Assembly: GCA_964023205.1 (NCBI GenBank)
Contig: OZ026845.1
Span: 9,124,001-9,188,000, forward strand
Source of the DNA: Lutraria lutraria
Taxonomy: Eukaryota > Mollusca > Bivalvia > Venerida > Mactridae
DNA: 64,000 nt
Direction of reading: 5' to 3'
A program made the translations under genes and the position numbers. Under the pieces are notes generated by a model that saw nothing but the letters and a program-made list of their open reading frames with translations, made no database searches and had not been told where the DNA came from. Below are positions 33,430 to 44,744 of this stretch, piece after piece (positions within the stretch are counted from its first letter, which is position 1; the number at the start of each line of letters is the position of its first letter).

Positions 33430-34375
33430 ATATTTAGTCAATCCAAAGTATAAATATGATGTTTGGAACTACTATGTTGCAGAAAAAATGCAAAATAATA
33501 ACCCCGCCCCTTTAAGATTTAGTGAAGATTTTTGCTTATTACCAAAAAGTAACAAATTGATATGTATCACTAAGATAAAACCTAAAGCGGGGCAACGCCT
33601 GAAATTTTCTCAAAATTAACTACTATGTTTATATAATGTCTATAGCAAATTTTAAAAAGTTTCACCATCTGGTTTTGAAAAGATGAGTGTCAGAAGTCCA
33701 TCGTTACTTGATTTTCGTTAATTAACGATGTATAAATTCCTATAATCTAAACAAAAAATTTTGGAATATATATGTTCCTTCATATTACTGTGTTAATTCA
33801 TCTTCTAAGTACAAAACATTACCAAAAAAAGAAGAAAAGATTTGGTCCCAGTGGGGTTTGAACCCATGACCCTCAAGGAATTTGTCAATTTTACTTAAAA
33901 ATTATGAAATTGAGTACTCTTCAAAATGGAGGTAATGCATTATGCATCTAATACCTAAACGCAAACAATTATAAATAAAGTGTATGTTAACAGAAAAAAA
34001 TATAAATAAAATGCACGATGTTAATAGAAACAATTATAAATAAAATATACGATGTTTATGCAAACAATTCTGAATTTATTAATAGCCTCATGAATGGCAA
34101 CATTTTTAATCTTATAAACACAGTAGTAACCGGAAGACATAGAACGTCTTTATACAGAACGACGTTCAGTTTTCTCCTATCAATAAATGTCCCTGAAATG
34201 TATCATGCAAAACTGTGTCAAGCACTGAATATCACGATGAATCGACATGTTTGTATACATACACAAAACAACTGCACATCGATAAATGTAACATTAACGA
34301 AAATCAAGTGCGGCACGTGCGTGGCAAACTCAATTGGTTATCGTAAACTTAGAAACTGAATTAAATTCTTAATTA
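33430..34375. other. Intergenic with a tRNA-like SINE fragment
   Basis: At 33842-33880, GTGGGGTTTGAACCCATGACCC is, on the minus strand, a B-box-like remnant of a tRNA-derived SINE. The 113-codon ORF at 34018-34359 has a proper ATG but no recognised domain. Confidence 0.4.
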
Positions 34376-34575
34376 GACCACAGTTGACTCCAGCTGACCA
34401 ATCACAGGACAGAAAAAGTGTTTCACAGTTAGATCACAGTTAGCTGTTGTAAAAACATTCAGTATTACCTGTCTAAGTCAGATAGATCTCTCGTAACTGT
34501 TGAATATGAAATTTACGGCTCGCTGCGCTCGCCTCTAAATTTCATAGACAACAGTTACTCGTGATTTATCCTATA
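34376..34575 (-). repeat. Dispersed ~200-bp repeat with internal hairpin, uninterrupted copy
   Basis: It is colinear, in reverse, with 51905-52012 joined to 53228-53345, where the same repeat is split by a 1.2-kb insertion. It holds the near-palindrome ATGAAATTTA...TAAATTTCAT around a GC-rich loop (CGGCTCGCTGCGCTCGCC). It serves as the empty-site reference for that insertion. Confidence 0.75.
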
Positions 34576-34579
34576 CATA

Positions 34580-35185
34580 TCACTGATGGGACAGTGTCCC
34601 GGAATGACGGAGAAACAAAGTCAAAGAGTCGTCCGTGTGCTTACAGCTAGCTCGGCAAGAGACGTCGCTCGATATTTCAATGTCGATGAATCGACAAGTA
34701 CGCCAGCTGACTCAAGCAAATAGGGAACGCAACTAGACAGACCTCGAAAAACCACGCCACGAAAAAACTATTTTTATGACGTTATCTCAACGAATGATTC
34801 CTTTCAAGCCGATAGTAAGCCAATCTCCAAATATTAATACTTAGACAGTTAATGACAGAACAGTTAGAAACAAGCTGTATATGGCGCTCGACTGTAAGAC
34901 GATTAGATACCATCAGGCGCGGTTCCACTCACCCTTCCAGTGGACTCGGATTCAACGGCACTGGACGCGCAGGTAATAGAAAGACGTTCTATTTTCAGAT
35001 GAGGCCCGATTCAATCCGTCCATTGCTGTCGCCATGATTTGCGTTCGGAAAAGAAAAGGCGAGATTGGCTCCGGATTATGTCGTCGAACGTTCACATTAC
35101 AATGATGGTGTCATGATACGGGCAGGAATAAACCAAGATTATACATACACAGTTTTACCACGTGTACTGGAAATCGTTACTAAAT
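34580..35185 (+). pseudogene. Tc1-like transposase relic
   Basis: From ATG 34604 the frame reads MTEKQSQRVVRVLTASSARD then VARYFNVDESTST, the paired-like helix-turn-helix of Tc1/mariner transposases. Later fragments in shifted frames give RRSIF and DYVVERSHYNDGVMIRAGIN, matching the R(d/y)xVxER...GGxMxWaGI block near the catalytic D/E residues. Multiple stops and lost segments make it dead. The 61-codon ORF at 34852 is a piece of it. Confidence 0.75.
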
Positions 35186-36200
35186 AAAAATAAAACATGG
35201 TCGTAATTTTCTTTTCAAATCTCTTACTTGATATTGTAAAATGTTTTAAGCGATTTACTCAGTAATAATGCATTTGATAAATTCGTAAAAAATTGAATAT
35301 AATTAGGAAGTAGCGGTATCTACTCTGGAATATCACGCTACGCTCTTTCCAACATCAAGTGATCGGTGTACACTTTTTACACAAACTGAAATACAAGAAG
35401 TGCACAATGAACAGGGAAGTTAAAGCATGGTTGAATTTAATTTCCGTTTATGCAGGGGCCTACTATTTCTATGTATGGATATTGTTTATAAATGGTAAGA
35501 ATATTACATAATTTTGTACTTTTTTATTGTACATAGATAACTACAATGTTTAACAACAGTTTTGTCACTTCCCTGCCAATAAGTTTTCAGCGTAAAGATC
35601 TAAGTTGAGTTGGGCTGTTGTGTATTTTGTCTCGTCGCTCTATTAAACATTAAAATGCTTGTGTTACTGAATGTCACCACAAAATTGATAGCATTGTGTA
35701 TGTTGCATTACAGTGACACCTGTGAACAAAGGACAAGCTTTAGAAAGACATTTTATTGACAGATGTGCTTTATTCGGAGGTTATTTTGTTCCGAATAATT
35801 AATGACGACTTTTAACAGAAATGCTTTAATTCACAGGGTGGCCTTTAATTGAAGATGGTCAGTAACACAGGATTGACTGTGTGTTTGTAACTAAATATGT
35901 TCTCAAAATATCACTAATGCAACACTACGTTCAAATACCACTTGTACCATATTCTGTTTAACAGTATGTCTTTCATTTTTGAATACACGACGAATTGAGT
36001 TATATTTCCTAACAAGCACTTAGTACCGACAACTTCATTAACACTGGAGAAGTTTCACCCCAAATATATTATCCATATAAACATACATCATCACATTACA
36101 GCTGTTCAAAAACACTAAACTGACTACCTTTGAGCGGCTTTAACTGTTTTTGCACATATTCCCTGTCCTAAAAATGCGTAAATTAAGCAATAAGGTTGTA
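35186..36200. other. Intergenic, one possible orphan exon
   Basis: At 35407-35494 an ATG opens 29 codons (MNREVKAWLNLISVYAGAYY...) with a hydrophobic run, ending in a phase-1 donor G|GTAAGA. It looks like a signal or anchor exon, but no acceptor downstream gives a sensible continuation, so it is not called as a gene. Confidence 0.25.
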
Positions 36201-36204
36201 GATC

Positions 36205-36735
36205 TTCCCTGCTATGGGCTGTCCTGGCGATCTCTGGACTCCCTCGAAACGAAACCCTTCCACCATCTCCTTCGAGATCTTCATATCGTCTTGTAGATGC
36301 TATCGTAGTTTACGTTCCGTGATATCCGGCGTTTCGTTACCACTGATGTTATCCTCTGGCACCCTTGTGCAAACGAGATTATTGGGGCATGAACTGTGAC
36401 TTAATGTACGCTACCTCCTCGCGCGTAGTGTCCTTGACCATTTCCAGCTCCCCAGCCTCACAGCTAAAAAGCGTAGCCCCGATTTCAATTCTAAATCCCA
36501 GTTACCTGTTCCTCTCCATTCTTCCCCTTGTCATCAAATGCCACCCATATAGTCTTCAGTTCCTTCTCAACGTTTGATACCCTCTTCTAAAACAGATAAA
36601 GAGCGCCCAGCTCGGTTTCAACGTAGTTTACTTATACCTTGCAACTTTGTTCGTAGGCTCACTATTGCCCTTGTCTGCAAACTTTTCAATATGGTTCTCT
36701 CCCTTCGTGTTTGCCACAATAACACAACATTTATC
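36205..36735 (-). pseudogene. LINE ORF1 relic
   Basis: Minus-strand fragments in shifting frames read EMVKDTTREEVAYIKSQF, EDNISGNETPDITERKLR and MKISKEMVEGFRFEGVQRSP, followed by GQP. This is the middle of a LINE ORF1 (coiled-coil end, then the RRM-like segment leading to the ERVHR-type motif). It corresponds to the part just upstream of what survives at 1256-1540. Several stops interrupt it. The plus-strand ORFs here are shadows. Confidence 0.65.
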
Positions 36736-36879
36736 CTCATTGTACACTACACTGTTTGTTTCATTTAGTAAGTCACTCGCTGATGAATATGTTAGGTTAG
36801 AATGACGGGCTTCTTAGGTTCACGATTAAACTACTATTGTTCGTATTTCTCGTGTCATTACCATTACTGTTTCTGTAAT

Positions 36880-36933
36880 AGACAAACAACCATTTTGTCC
36901 GAGGCGAAGCCGAGGATAAATGGTTGTTTGTCT
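36880..36933. repeat. Hairpin beside the insertion site
   Basis: AGACAAACAACCATTT pairs with AAATGGTTGTTTGTCT around a GAGGCGAAGCCGAGG centre. It ends where the target duplication TTTGCGAA starts. A second small hairpin (GTCTTCTT...AAGAAGAC) follows the element at 39239-39263. Confidence 0.7.
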
Positions 36934-36940
36934 TTGCGAA

Positions 36941-39228
36941 CAAAGGGGTTTGTCACGAAAAAAAAATGTTTTCCATGTAACCCATATATATATAGAAGGG
37001 AAACAACTTCGACAATTCGAATTTTCCAACGCGTGTTATAAACTTCCATGTTATTGCAATGCAGTACAACATATTTAACTCATATATAGTGCAACGTATG
37101 GGCAACTCAACACGCTAACAGAAAATGTATACTTTTACTACCTTTAAAGATATTTTAAACTCGCAATTGAAGATTTTTCACTCGAAAAATGGTCATATTT
37201 TACAAAACGACACACTGTCGTAAAATCGCAGCGTGTATACCGGTATACATGTACAGAGTGGAAATGTTAAATTACTGACACAACTTCTTAGACTGGGCCT
37301 TAATTCATAATAAAACACTATAATATACTAACTGCCAATGATTTCGCATCTCGGAAAGCTCTTTTAGCGAAGAATTTGCGTATTTTTTGTTCAATTAGCT
37401 GGCTTCTCGAAGTTTATTTCCATGACGGGTCACATGACAATCGCCTAACTCGTAATGAAAGCTAAAATCTGATTGCATGAACGATACTCTGTGGTATTTG
37501 TTTACAATTTACTTGTAACCTGTGCACTCTATCCTTTTCACTACGCTATCGGGAACCATACCTAAATCAAAGTACTGAAAGTACTGTCGGACTTGATTTT
37601 TACCATACGAGACAAAAGAGAGAAATGTGTACCCACATCGTTCGAGCCCATACAAATATTTTAACATTTAAAATTACGGACCGATTTTTCATTCATATTG
37701 TAATGCAGGTCATATGCATATAGGTAAATGACATAAGCTAGGGTTTTACTATAGTCCCTTTGCTAAAATTTTAAAATGAAAAAGCCTGATATTGGAAAGT
37801 TTAATGATTAGCACAATAATTGAGGGCAATTTAATTGCATTAAAAACTCTTTATTGTACAAAACTAGTAAACAACACTTCAGTAACAGTAAATACAAACA
37901 TTGATTCTTCTGGTTTTAACACAACAGAACATCGTCGCATTGAACACATTCAGGGTCACTCAAATCACACAGTAGAGTAAGACCTATATGACCTATAGTT
38001 AACCCGATGTTGCATGAAATTCAGACGTGATTATGTTATTCTAAATAATCTGGCGTAAAAGGAACTCTTAAACAGTAAATTTTAAAAGCACGTATCCAGT
38101 AATTTACGTTCGTATTTAGCGACTCGAGTTATTATTCTTAAGCCGCAGTTTTAACATTCAACCTTCGATAAATCAAACTCCCCACATCGGTTACGCTTTG
38201 CTACTAGCTACTGCGGGGAGTGAGTCTATAAATAGCACAAAACACACACATCGATGGTAGATTGTTGCAAATGCATGAATACGTCCGTGGAGATTTTTCT
38301 GAACTATCGAACGAAGACCGAAAGTAGAACTACTTTTACGGCAAGATATTTTATTGGACAGTGAATACGCGGTTTTAATTCTACGCATTTGAAAATCTCA
38401 TGTATCTACCGACAAGCACTTATTTAGATACATGACTCTTTCCATGTAGTTACAATAGAGTGATTTGAAATGTATTTAGATCTGACACACTTGATTGGGG
38501 AAAGATTCCAGATACTTCTATATAAACATACCATTTAGTTGCGCACTATTTCCTTTATGTGGCATTCTTTTAACCAAGCTGTTATGGAGTCCAGCGCCAA
38601 ATATAAGTCAATGATTACAAAGGACTTGATTTTGATAAAAATCAAGTCCAAAAATACCACACAGTATCGCTCATCCTATCAGAATTAAGCTTTCATCACG
38701 AGTAAGGCGATTGTCACGTGACCTATCAAGGAAGCAAAATAAAGAAAAAAAACAAAGTGAACAAAAACGTAAATTCTTCATTAAAAGTGCATCCCGAGAT
38801 GTGAAATCATTAGCAGTTAGTAAATTATACCATATATGATATAAACATAATGTTTGGTTATGAATAATGACTCATTCCATGAAGTTTTACCTGTAATTTA
38901 TCAGTTTCGCTATAGATTTGTACACGCTGCGATTTTACGACAGTGTGTCGTTTTGTAAAATTTGACCATTTTTCGAGTGAAAAATCTTCAATTTCGAGTT
39001 TAAAATATCTTTAAAGGTAGTAAAAGTATACATTTTCTGTTAGCGTGTTGAGTTGCCCATACGTTGCACTATATATGAGTTAAATATTTTGTACTGCATT
39101 GCAATAACATGGAAGTTTATAACACGCGTTGGAAAATTCGAATTGTCGAAGTTGTTTCCCTTTTATATATTTATGGGTTACACAGAAAAAAAAATTTTTG
39201 ATTTTTTTTTTGGTGACAAACCCCTTTG
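36941..39228. mobile_element. hAT-like near-palindromic element, copy 1, with nested insert
   Basis: The ends are CAAAGGGGTTTGTCACGAAA on the left and its inverse, with small changes, on the right (GTGACAAACCCCTTTG). It is flanked by a perfect 8-bp duplication TTTGCGAA (36933-36940 and 39229-39236), the size made by hAT transposases. Long arms match in inverse orientation (36941-37260 against 38920-39228, and partly further in). A separate 1.08-kb element is inserted at its centre (37567-38650). No transposase is encoded, so it is non-autonomous. The class is inferred from TSD length and TIR start. Confidence 0.85.
37567..38650. mobile_element. 1.1-kb non-autonomous element, copy 2 (nested)
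   Basis: Same unit as 13410-14604. Its insertion point is exact because copy 2 of the host element (52013-53219) keeps the empty site: CATACCTAAAAATACCAC there against CATACCTAAA | insert | AAAATACCAC here. Depending on how the A run is split, this is either a 3-bp A duplication or none. The right end is the hairpin GGACTTGATTTTGATAAAAA then TCAAGTCC. The short ORF (37804-37980) is kept in frame. Confidence 0.8.
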
Positions 39229-39236
39229 TTTGCGAA

Positions 39237-40041
39237 CCGTCTTCTTAGCGTCTGCAAGAAGACATTTTTGAAGAAAATACGACTACGTGTATCTGACTTA
39301 TACGACGACAAAGAATTGTGTCCACGTGAAAGTTGAGTTATTGAAGTGTCTTCTTACAAACGTAATAGCTCTGCTGGGGGTATAGTCGTATAATTCTTTT
39401 CTCTTATATTTCCTATAGTCATATAATTTAACACCAAATGTGTCAAATTTGCATAATTACCGCGAATCACGTGATATATTAATGTTAATGTACAACAACA
39501 TTCTCGTGATCTTGTGACTCCACGGTGACGTCCGATTTGGGCCCGTCAATCAAGAATAAGTAAAATCTAAATGGCAATAATCGTTTATAAACTGGATATT
39601 CAATCATGATTTCGGGCATCACCATGGCAGGGTAGTAAAATCACAATCCAAAAACTCACTTCCGATGCGAAATCACGGTAAAACACATGAAGCATGTTTC
39701 ACTATGTTTAATTTAGAACCCTTAGCATGTATAGCTCGACCATGTTTTTATAGCCGTGACAGGAGACTACACTGAATCAATTGGGTATACATAGTACTTG
39801 AGTATGCTACATCTATCTTATCAATATGTTTCAGTGAGATTTGTTCCCAATATCCATATACTCTATTCGATTTAGTGGATTGTTCTGAATAATTTCGTCA
39901 CGGCTCAAAAAACATGGTCAATCTATAGTAAGTTCAGAATACCTTCGTTAAAGAAGCAAATTAAATAAACTCTCGTTATTATAATTAGAAATGTTAAAAT
40001 AACAATAATGTTGCAATAATTTCAAATTGTTGATTTTCAGA
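39237..40041. other. 5' flank of the multi-pass membrane protein gene
   Basis: No coding sequence recognised. The stretch ends in TTGTTGATTTTCAG at 40028-40041, a plausible splice acceptor just before the coding exon. A non-coding 5' exon may therefore lie here or further upstream, but I cannot place it or the promoter. Confidence 0.4.
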
Positions 40042-40059
40042 CTGAAGTTGCTAAACACG

Positions 40060-42345
40060 ATGAATTACCTGAGGTATATGTTCATGCTTGGCCTTTTAAC
40101 AAATGTGGGACTAAGTGTTGCTACTCTGAGCAATCAAATCAGAGACGGTAATGCTGAAATGAGTACACCGCGGGATGAAGGCAAGTGTAACCTAACACTG
40201 ACCACTGATAGTATTGACAATTTTAGACACCAAGTTTTCAAAATGCAAGCATCATTGGTGTATTTGAAACTTCTTCCCGGAACAGGAATAAAAATCACAG
40301 GGAAAAGAAAAGTAGTTAGCGAATCCGTTTGGGTGTGGACATTTTTCGGCAAATATGGATGTCTTGAATTTCTTAATTGGCCAATTGAATACGGAATATG
40401 GTCAATGGGGCTACTGAAAACTTTCGTTATAAGCAAACCTATGCCAATGAAGTTACAGAAACTCTCCGGAAATTGTTCCAACTTAATCGTCGGGACTAAT
40501 TCTGATGATCAGATTATTTCAGAAGCACTTGTGCCTTTAGCATTGGAAATGAACAATGTGACACGAAGTGACACGTACAGTGCCAGCTTCTTCTGTCACA
40601 CAACAAGGAAGTATATTACACCCCACTTCTTATACATGCTGTGCAAACATATCGCATGTCCATTAGAAGCTATTAAACATGAATGTTGTACATATTTCTA
40701 CGATATAGATCTTCAAAAAAGACGCATAAGATGTAAAGGACGTGGATTATTGTTCGAATTCGACATTGTCAGTTGGGTCCTACCGACTCTTTTATCAGTT
40801 GTTCTTTTTGGTTTTTCTCCCATACTTCTCCTGTACTTTGCACATGTATTTTGTGATAGACATAATAAGAAGTCAACTATTGAACAATTTTTACCTCCAG
40901 ACATACAACACTTCGACGACATAATCTTCGTAGGTGGTCGCTCGCAATTTACTCTCATTAAAACAATTATTTCGCCATTCAGTCACTGTGTGTCCAGTTT
41001 GCACGGAGGGACTTCTACATTCTGTCGTTCTGTCTTAAAGAGATTGTTGCGCTGTTTTCTTCCTATTTTAAGTCTCAGTTTTATTCTCGTTCAGGTTGTA
41101 CTTGATCGTGTGTATCTTCGGAATTTTGTAGTATCGAGCTTGCAGACAGGGGTACCATTAGGGTTCAGGTCGATGATAGCGGGATTTGAACAAAGCAAAC
41201 ATAATTTTTTACCATATGTTGGTGGCCCGTACGTAGCTATATGTTCTTATCTGTTAATAGCATGTATCTTGCTCGGTATTCCTGATTCGATTTCGGCAAC
41301 ATTGCTATCTGGAATTCCCAAGGATTCGTTCAATGAAAGTTTGTCTCCGATAAATATGCGTTTACATTCTATAATTGTTTACGGTTCCGTGAAGATCAGG
41401 AATTATCAAGGCTATAAGAGGATTCTGTCAGTTTTGCAAGCTCAGTTTTTCATGTTGATAAATATCAGATATTGGAAGTACGTATTTTGTTTACAGTATG
41501 ACCGGTGGGTAGGAATATATGCTAGAAAATCCTGGTGCTGTGTTTTGACACCTTTCTACATATTGTTTTGCTTGATCGAGACCATACTCTGCATTGCTTT
41601 GAACGGCTTCCCAATACTTTCATTCGGTGTTATCATTATTAAAGCGTATTCTGGACGTCTTATGAGTCATGCTAGTGGTCGTACGTGTATCTACAAATCT
41701 TTGTTTGGTTTGCTTACATTTGTAGTTATAGTTTCAGTGGTGTACTTTTTGTTCTTGTTTTGTACGATTTTTATGGACGCGTGTCTGTTTGTTACAAGAG
41801 TGGTTACCTTCACGTTCACAGGAATTGTTGTCTATCCGAAGGTTGCCTATGGTTACATCATCTTCTACTGCACAGTCTTGTATTATATAATACAATGTGT
41901 ACATGATTTTACTACTGCATACCAGTCACTTTTGAGAGAAACTTTAACAGTATGTGAGAAACTACAGCGTACAAGCGACAGTCCACAGCTCGTCTTGAAA
42001 CATGATGATCAGAAAGGTATTCAGCTTGAACTGTTTGAGCATATTGTAGAGGTGCATCTACCACGTAGAAAACAAGTGTTCCTTTCACTGTTGAAAGTAG
42101 GTTTAATTCTAACTATTCTTGGGTTATCACTCAATGTGTTAATTGAAACTGATGGATTTAAGGACCTTCATATTATCATGCATGTAGGTACGGCACTGTT
42201 TATTTGCGCTATGCCCCAAATTTTGAAAACCTTGTATAGACGAGCGGATAGTAAATATAAACAAAAGAGACTGCGAAGAGAAATCGCAATTACTGTAAAA
42301 AGGTACCAAGGTCTCGTGGACAGCGGTGACAATGAAAATGAGTAA
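40060..42345 (+). CDS. Orphan multi-pass membrane protein, single coding exon
   Basis: 761 residues from the ATG at 40060. The frame is open from 40027, but a splice acceptor at 40041 falls inside it, and the 40060 ATG gives a clean signal peptide (MNYLRYMFMLGLLTNVGLSV). The roughly 210-residue luminal or extracellular N-terminal part has about 8 Cys and N-glycosylation sites (NLT, NCS, NVT). Membrane segments follow at about 238-266, 329-348, 389-411, three or four between 500 and 640, and two near 685-735. The tail is short and basic then acidic (KQKRLRREIAITVKRYQG, ending DNENE). A central loop holds IEQFLPPDIQHFDD. No transporter, channel or receptor signature is recognised. Codon use is continuous with no stop, and its length and order suggest a real gene. 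It could be one of a lineage-expanded family. Confidence 0.85.
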   Translation: MNYLRYMFMLGLLTNVGLSVATLSNQIRDGNAEMSTPRDEGKCNLTLTTDSIDNFRHQVFKMQASLVYLKLLPGTGIKITGKRKVVSESVWVWTFFGKYGCLEFLNWPIEYGIWSMGLLKTFVISKPMPMKLQKLSGNCSNLIVGTNSDDQIISEALVPLALEMNNVTRSDTYSASFFCHTTRKYITPHFLYMLCKHIACPLEAIKHECCTYFYDIDLQKRRIRCKGRGLLFEFDIVSWVLPTLLSVVLFGFSPILLLYFAHVFCDRHNKKSTIEQFLPPDIQHFDDIIFVGGRSQFTLIKTIISPFSHCVSSLHGGTSTFCRSVLKRLLRCFLPILSLSFILVQVVLDRVYLRNFVVSSLQTGVPLGFRSMIAGFEQSKHNFLPYVGGPYVAICSYLLIACILLGIPDSISATLLSGIPKDSFNESLSPINMRLHSIIVYGSVKIRNYQGYKRILSVLQAQFFMLINIRYWKYVFCLQYDRWVGIYARKSWCCVLTPFYILFCLIETILCIALNGFPILSFGVIIIKAYSGRLMSHASGRTCIYKSLFGLLTFVVIVSVVYFLFLFCTIFMDACLFVTRVVTFTFTGIVVYPKVAYGYIIFYCTVLYYIIQCVHDFTTAYQSLLRETLTVCEKLQRTSDSPQLVLKHDDQKGIQLELFEHIVEVHLPRRKQVFLSLLKVGLILTILGLSLNVLIETDGFKDLHIIMHVGTALFICAMPQILKTLYRRADSKYKQKRLRREIAITVKRYQGLVDSGDNENE

Positions 42346-42605
42346 TGTCTAACATTTAGAAATGTGTTATAATATCAATACATGTACTTTACAAACGTTG
42401 AGGCTTCAAATAGAATATAATTATGTTTTGACATATCTTACAACTTTCTTTCCTTATGTACATGTATTTGCTTTTATTTTTGTGTCATTTACACATCGGA
42501 TAAATGGACTAGTATTATCATCAGATCAAATGTAATGTATTTCCCCTACAATCCGACAAGAAACTGTTACTTCACTGGAATACAGTACAGTCATGTTAGA
42601 CTTAA
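42346..42605. other. 3' flank of the membrane protein gene
   Basis: AT-rich sequence that should hold the 3' UTR. No unambiguous polyadenylation signal was identified. Confidence 0.35.
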
Positions 42606-42946
42606 AGGGGCATACCCTACAACTGACAAACATTCTGTGAAAGTGTAAAAATGTGTTAGATGTATATGTAAAACAATATATAATGGATAATTGCAGGAAG
42701 AACATGGGTCATAAAATGACTAGTTTAGGTACTAGCCGCAAAAAAACATAGCTATGAGTAATAAATCACTTCCACCCAAAAATTTCCATGACTAAATGTA
42801 TGTGTCACAAATACATATTTTTTATGATTTTATTTTTGATTTGATGAATTTTTGGCTAAAACTTTCTTCGTCGGATTTTTTCTTTACAAGCTTCTAATTT
42901 ATCATCATTTGCCTTAATTCTAAATGCACCAAGTTGTAGGGTATAG
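42606..42946. mobile_element. Putative MITE with 13-bp inverted ends
   Basis: ATACCCTACAACT (42612-42624) is matched inversely by AGTTGTAGGGTAT (42932-42944). The left side reads TTAAAGGGGCAT, like the left end of the element at 50760. No coding potential. The outer right end is eroded. Confidence 0.5.
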
Positions 42947-44261
42947 ATAGACATATTGTATGCAATTAATCTGCAGTTCTATGTTGTTGTTACGTCGCTT
43001 TCTATAAGACCCAGTACTAGGCCTAAAACCATGTATAGTTTATTTATTTTATTTCTGGTTCGCATGCATTGCTATGTATGAATGTTGCAACTCAGACATT
43101 CAATGGTTATATATATATTTCTATCTATGTCGCTCTACTGTCAATGTCAGTTGTGTAAAATGTGCATAAAATATACCTGCAGTTATTGACAAAAGTCTTG
43201 ACTAGTCTACAAAAAAACCACATACGTATTTATGTTTACATTTGTAATTTAAGACAAATGGTATCATTTGGAAAGAAGACACTATGAGTCATTTATTGAC
43301 ATATTTTGCTAAATGGTTTCAGTGAAAGACAGTATAAAGTAAGTTAAATTACAGAAACGTATTTTTACTGGTTTTAAAAAATCGAGGACACCTTACTCGG
43401 ACAAGACTTTTGTATATATTGAATGATGGTATTTTTTCTATATAATTATTTAGTTGCCTTGAGCACTCAAAGTAAAAATATCAATAAGAAAGCCATTCGC
43501 ACTAGAAGCTGAATTTGTTTGTTATGAAAATAATGAAAGAACTAAAGAAACGAAATCAATATGCTCGTTATAGCCAATCTAGAAATTACAGAATAAAGAT
43601 TTTTGTATGAAGTTGCATCATAACATGTTGTATCAAAAACAAATATAACAATAGAAAGGATGCATTTTCTGAAGAGCACATGACGTTAAAGTGAGTGGGA
43701 ATCAAACAATGTAAAACATAGGTTAGTTTTTAATCAAATTACCATAGTATATAAATTTAGACAAATTATCAACAAGATCTTTCGATGTGGCTGACATAAG
43801 ATTTGTGAATTGTTGTACAGTTGACTATGTATAATGATAGCTTTTGATATTTTTTTAAATCTAATTTTCAGAAAATTTAGAACAGATTAACAATATAATT
43901 TTTTATGATACTCGTTCTCTAATAAACCAGATTTACAAAATCTACATATTCTTTCATTTCTATGTTTATTATTTATCTACCGGTGTCTATGGTGTACGAA
44001 TTTCTAGCCAGTGCAATTTTAAATCTTGATTCTATGTATATGTCGAGGTATATTTCTATGTGTAAAGTGAAGCACATCTATCTGAGCATAGTGTGTTTCT
44101 AGTAAGTTATTGTGAGCGCCATGAGTCCGTTGTTGAGTGCTATGTATCGTGCGTCTTCAATATTTGTACTTCAAATCTCCCTCGAAACCACTTAACATGT
44201 TTTAAATTTCACTGGAATGATGCTTAGGTGGTCCTCTGCTAATATTGGTCATATTGTTAAC
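42947..44261. other. Intergenic, nothing recognised
   Basis: AT-rich, with no long ORF and no repeat that I can link to another part of the window. Confidence 0.45.
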
Positions 44262-44264
44262 CTT

Positions 44265-44612
44265 AGGCCGGTTCGATTGGACTCTCGTAAGAAGAAAATC
44301 CGGCTGGAAGAGCTTAGAAGAGAAACCCAACTGAACGCCGAAATGTTAGGTCGTGCGGATGAACTGATGCGCACGTGAAAAATATATTTTTTTGTTGTGG
44401 GTCATAATAGTAGTTTAGAAAAAGGCAATTTCAAACGGTATTGTCAGCTCGGTCATGCTGTTTGGTCACGTGATTAATATCTCTTCCACCTCTCCTAACC
44501 ATCGGGCGGAATAGATAGAAGAGCTTCTAAAATTAGCAGACGACTAATCAAACAGTTCGGAATAGCTCTGCCTCTTCCAGCAGCTCTTCCGTTTGACCAA
44601 TCGAACCGGCCT
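44265..44612. mobile_element. 348-bp inverted-repeat element
   Basis: It begins AGGCCGGTTCGATTGG and ends CCAATCGAACCGGCCT, a perfect 16-bp inverted repeat. The GAAGAGCT phrases further in are also mirrored. CTT lies on both sides (44262-44264 and 44613-44615), a possible 3-bp target duplication as made by PIF/Harbinger-type elements. It is GC-richer than its flanks and encodes nothing. Confidence 0.75.
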
Positions 44613-44744
44613 CTTGGGTCATTAGCTTTATATAGACCTTATAAATTCCTTGCCAAAGTAGTACTAGATTTAGCCTAGTTAATTAGTGTGTAGTTTTGTT
44701 TAGTGGAAGTCTACTAAGATTGTTAAAATATACCCCGTTCCCTC

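Noticed and set aside
34018..34359. 113-aa ORF with ATG
   Set aside because: No recognisable domain, no splice partners, AT-rich chance composition.
36214..36768. Plus-strand ORFs of 61-70 aa
   Set aside because: The minus strand of this region reads as a LINE ORF1 relic, so these are shadows.
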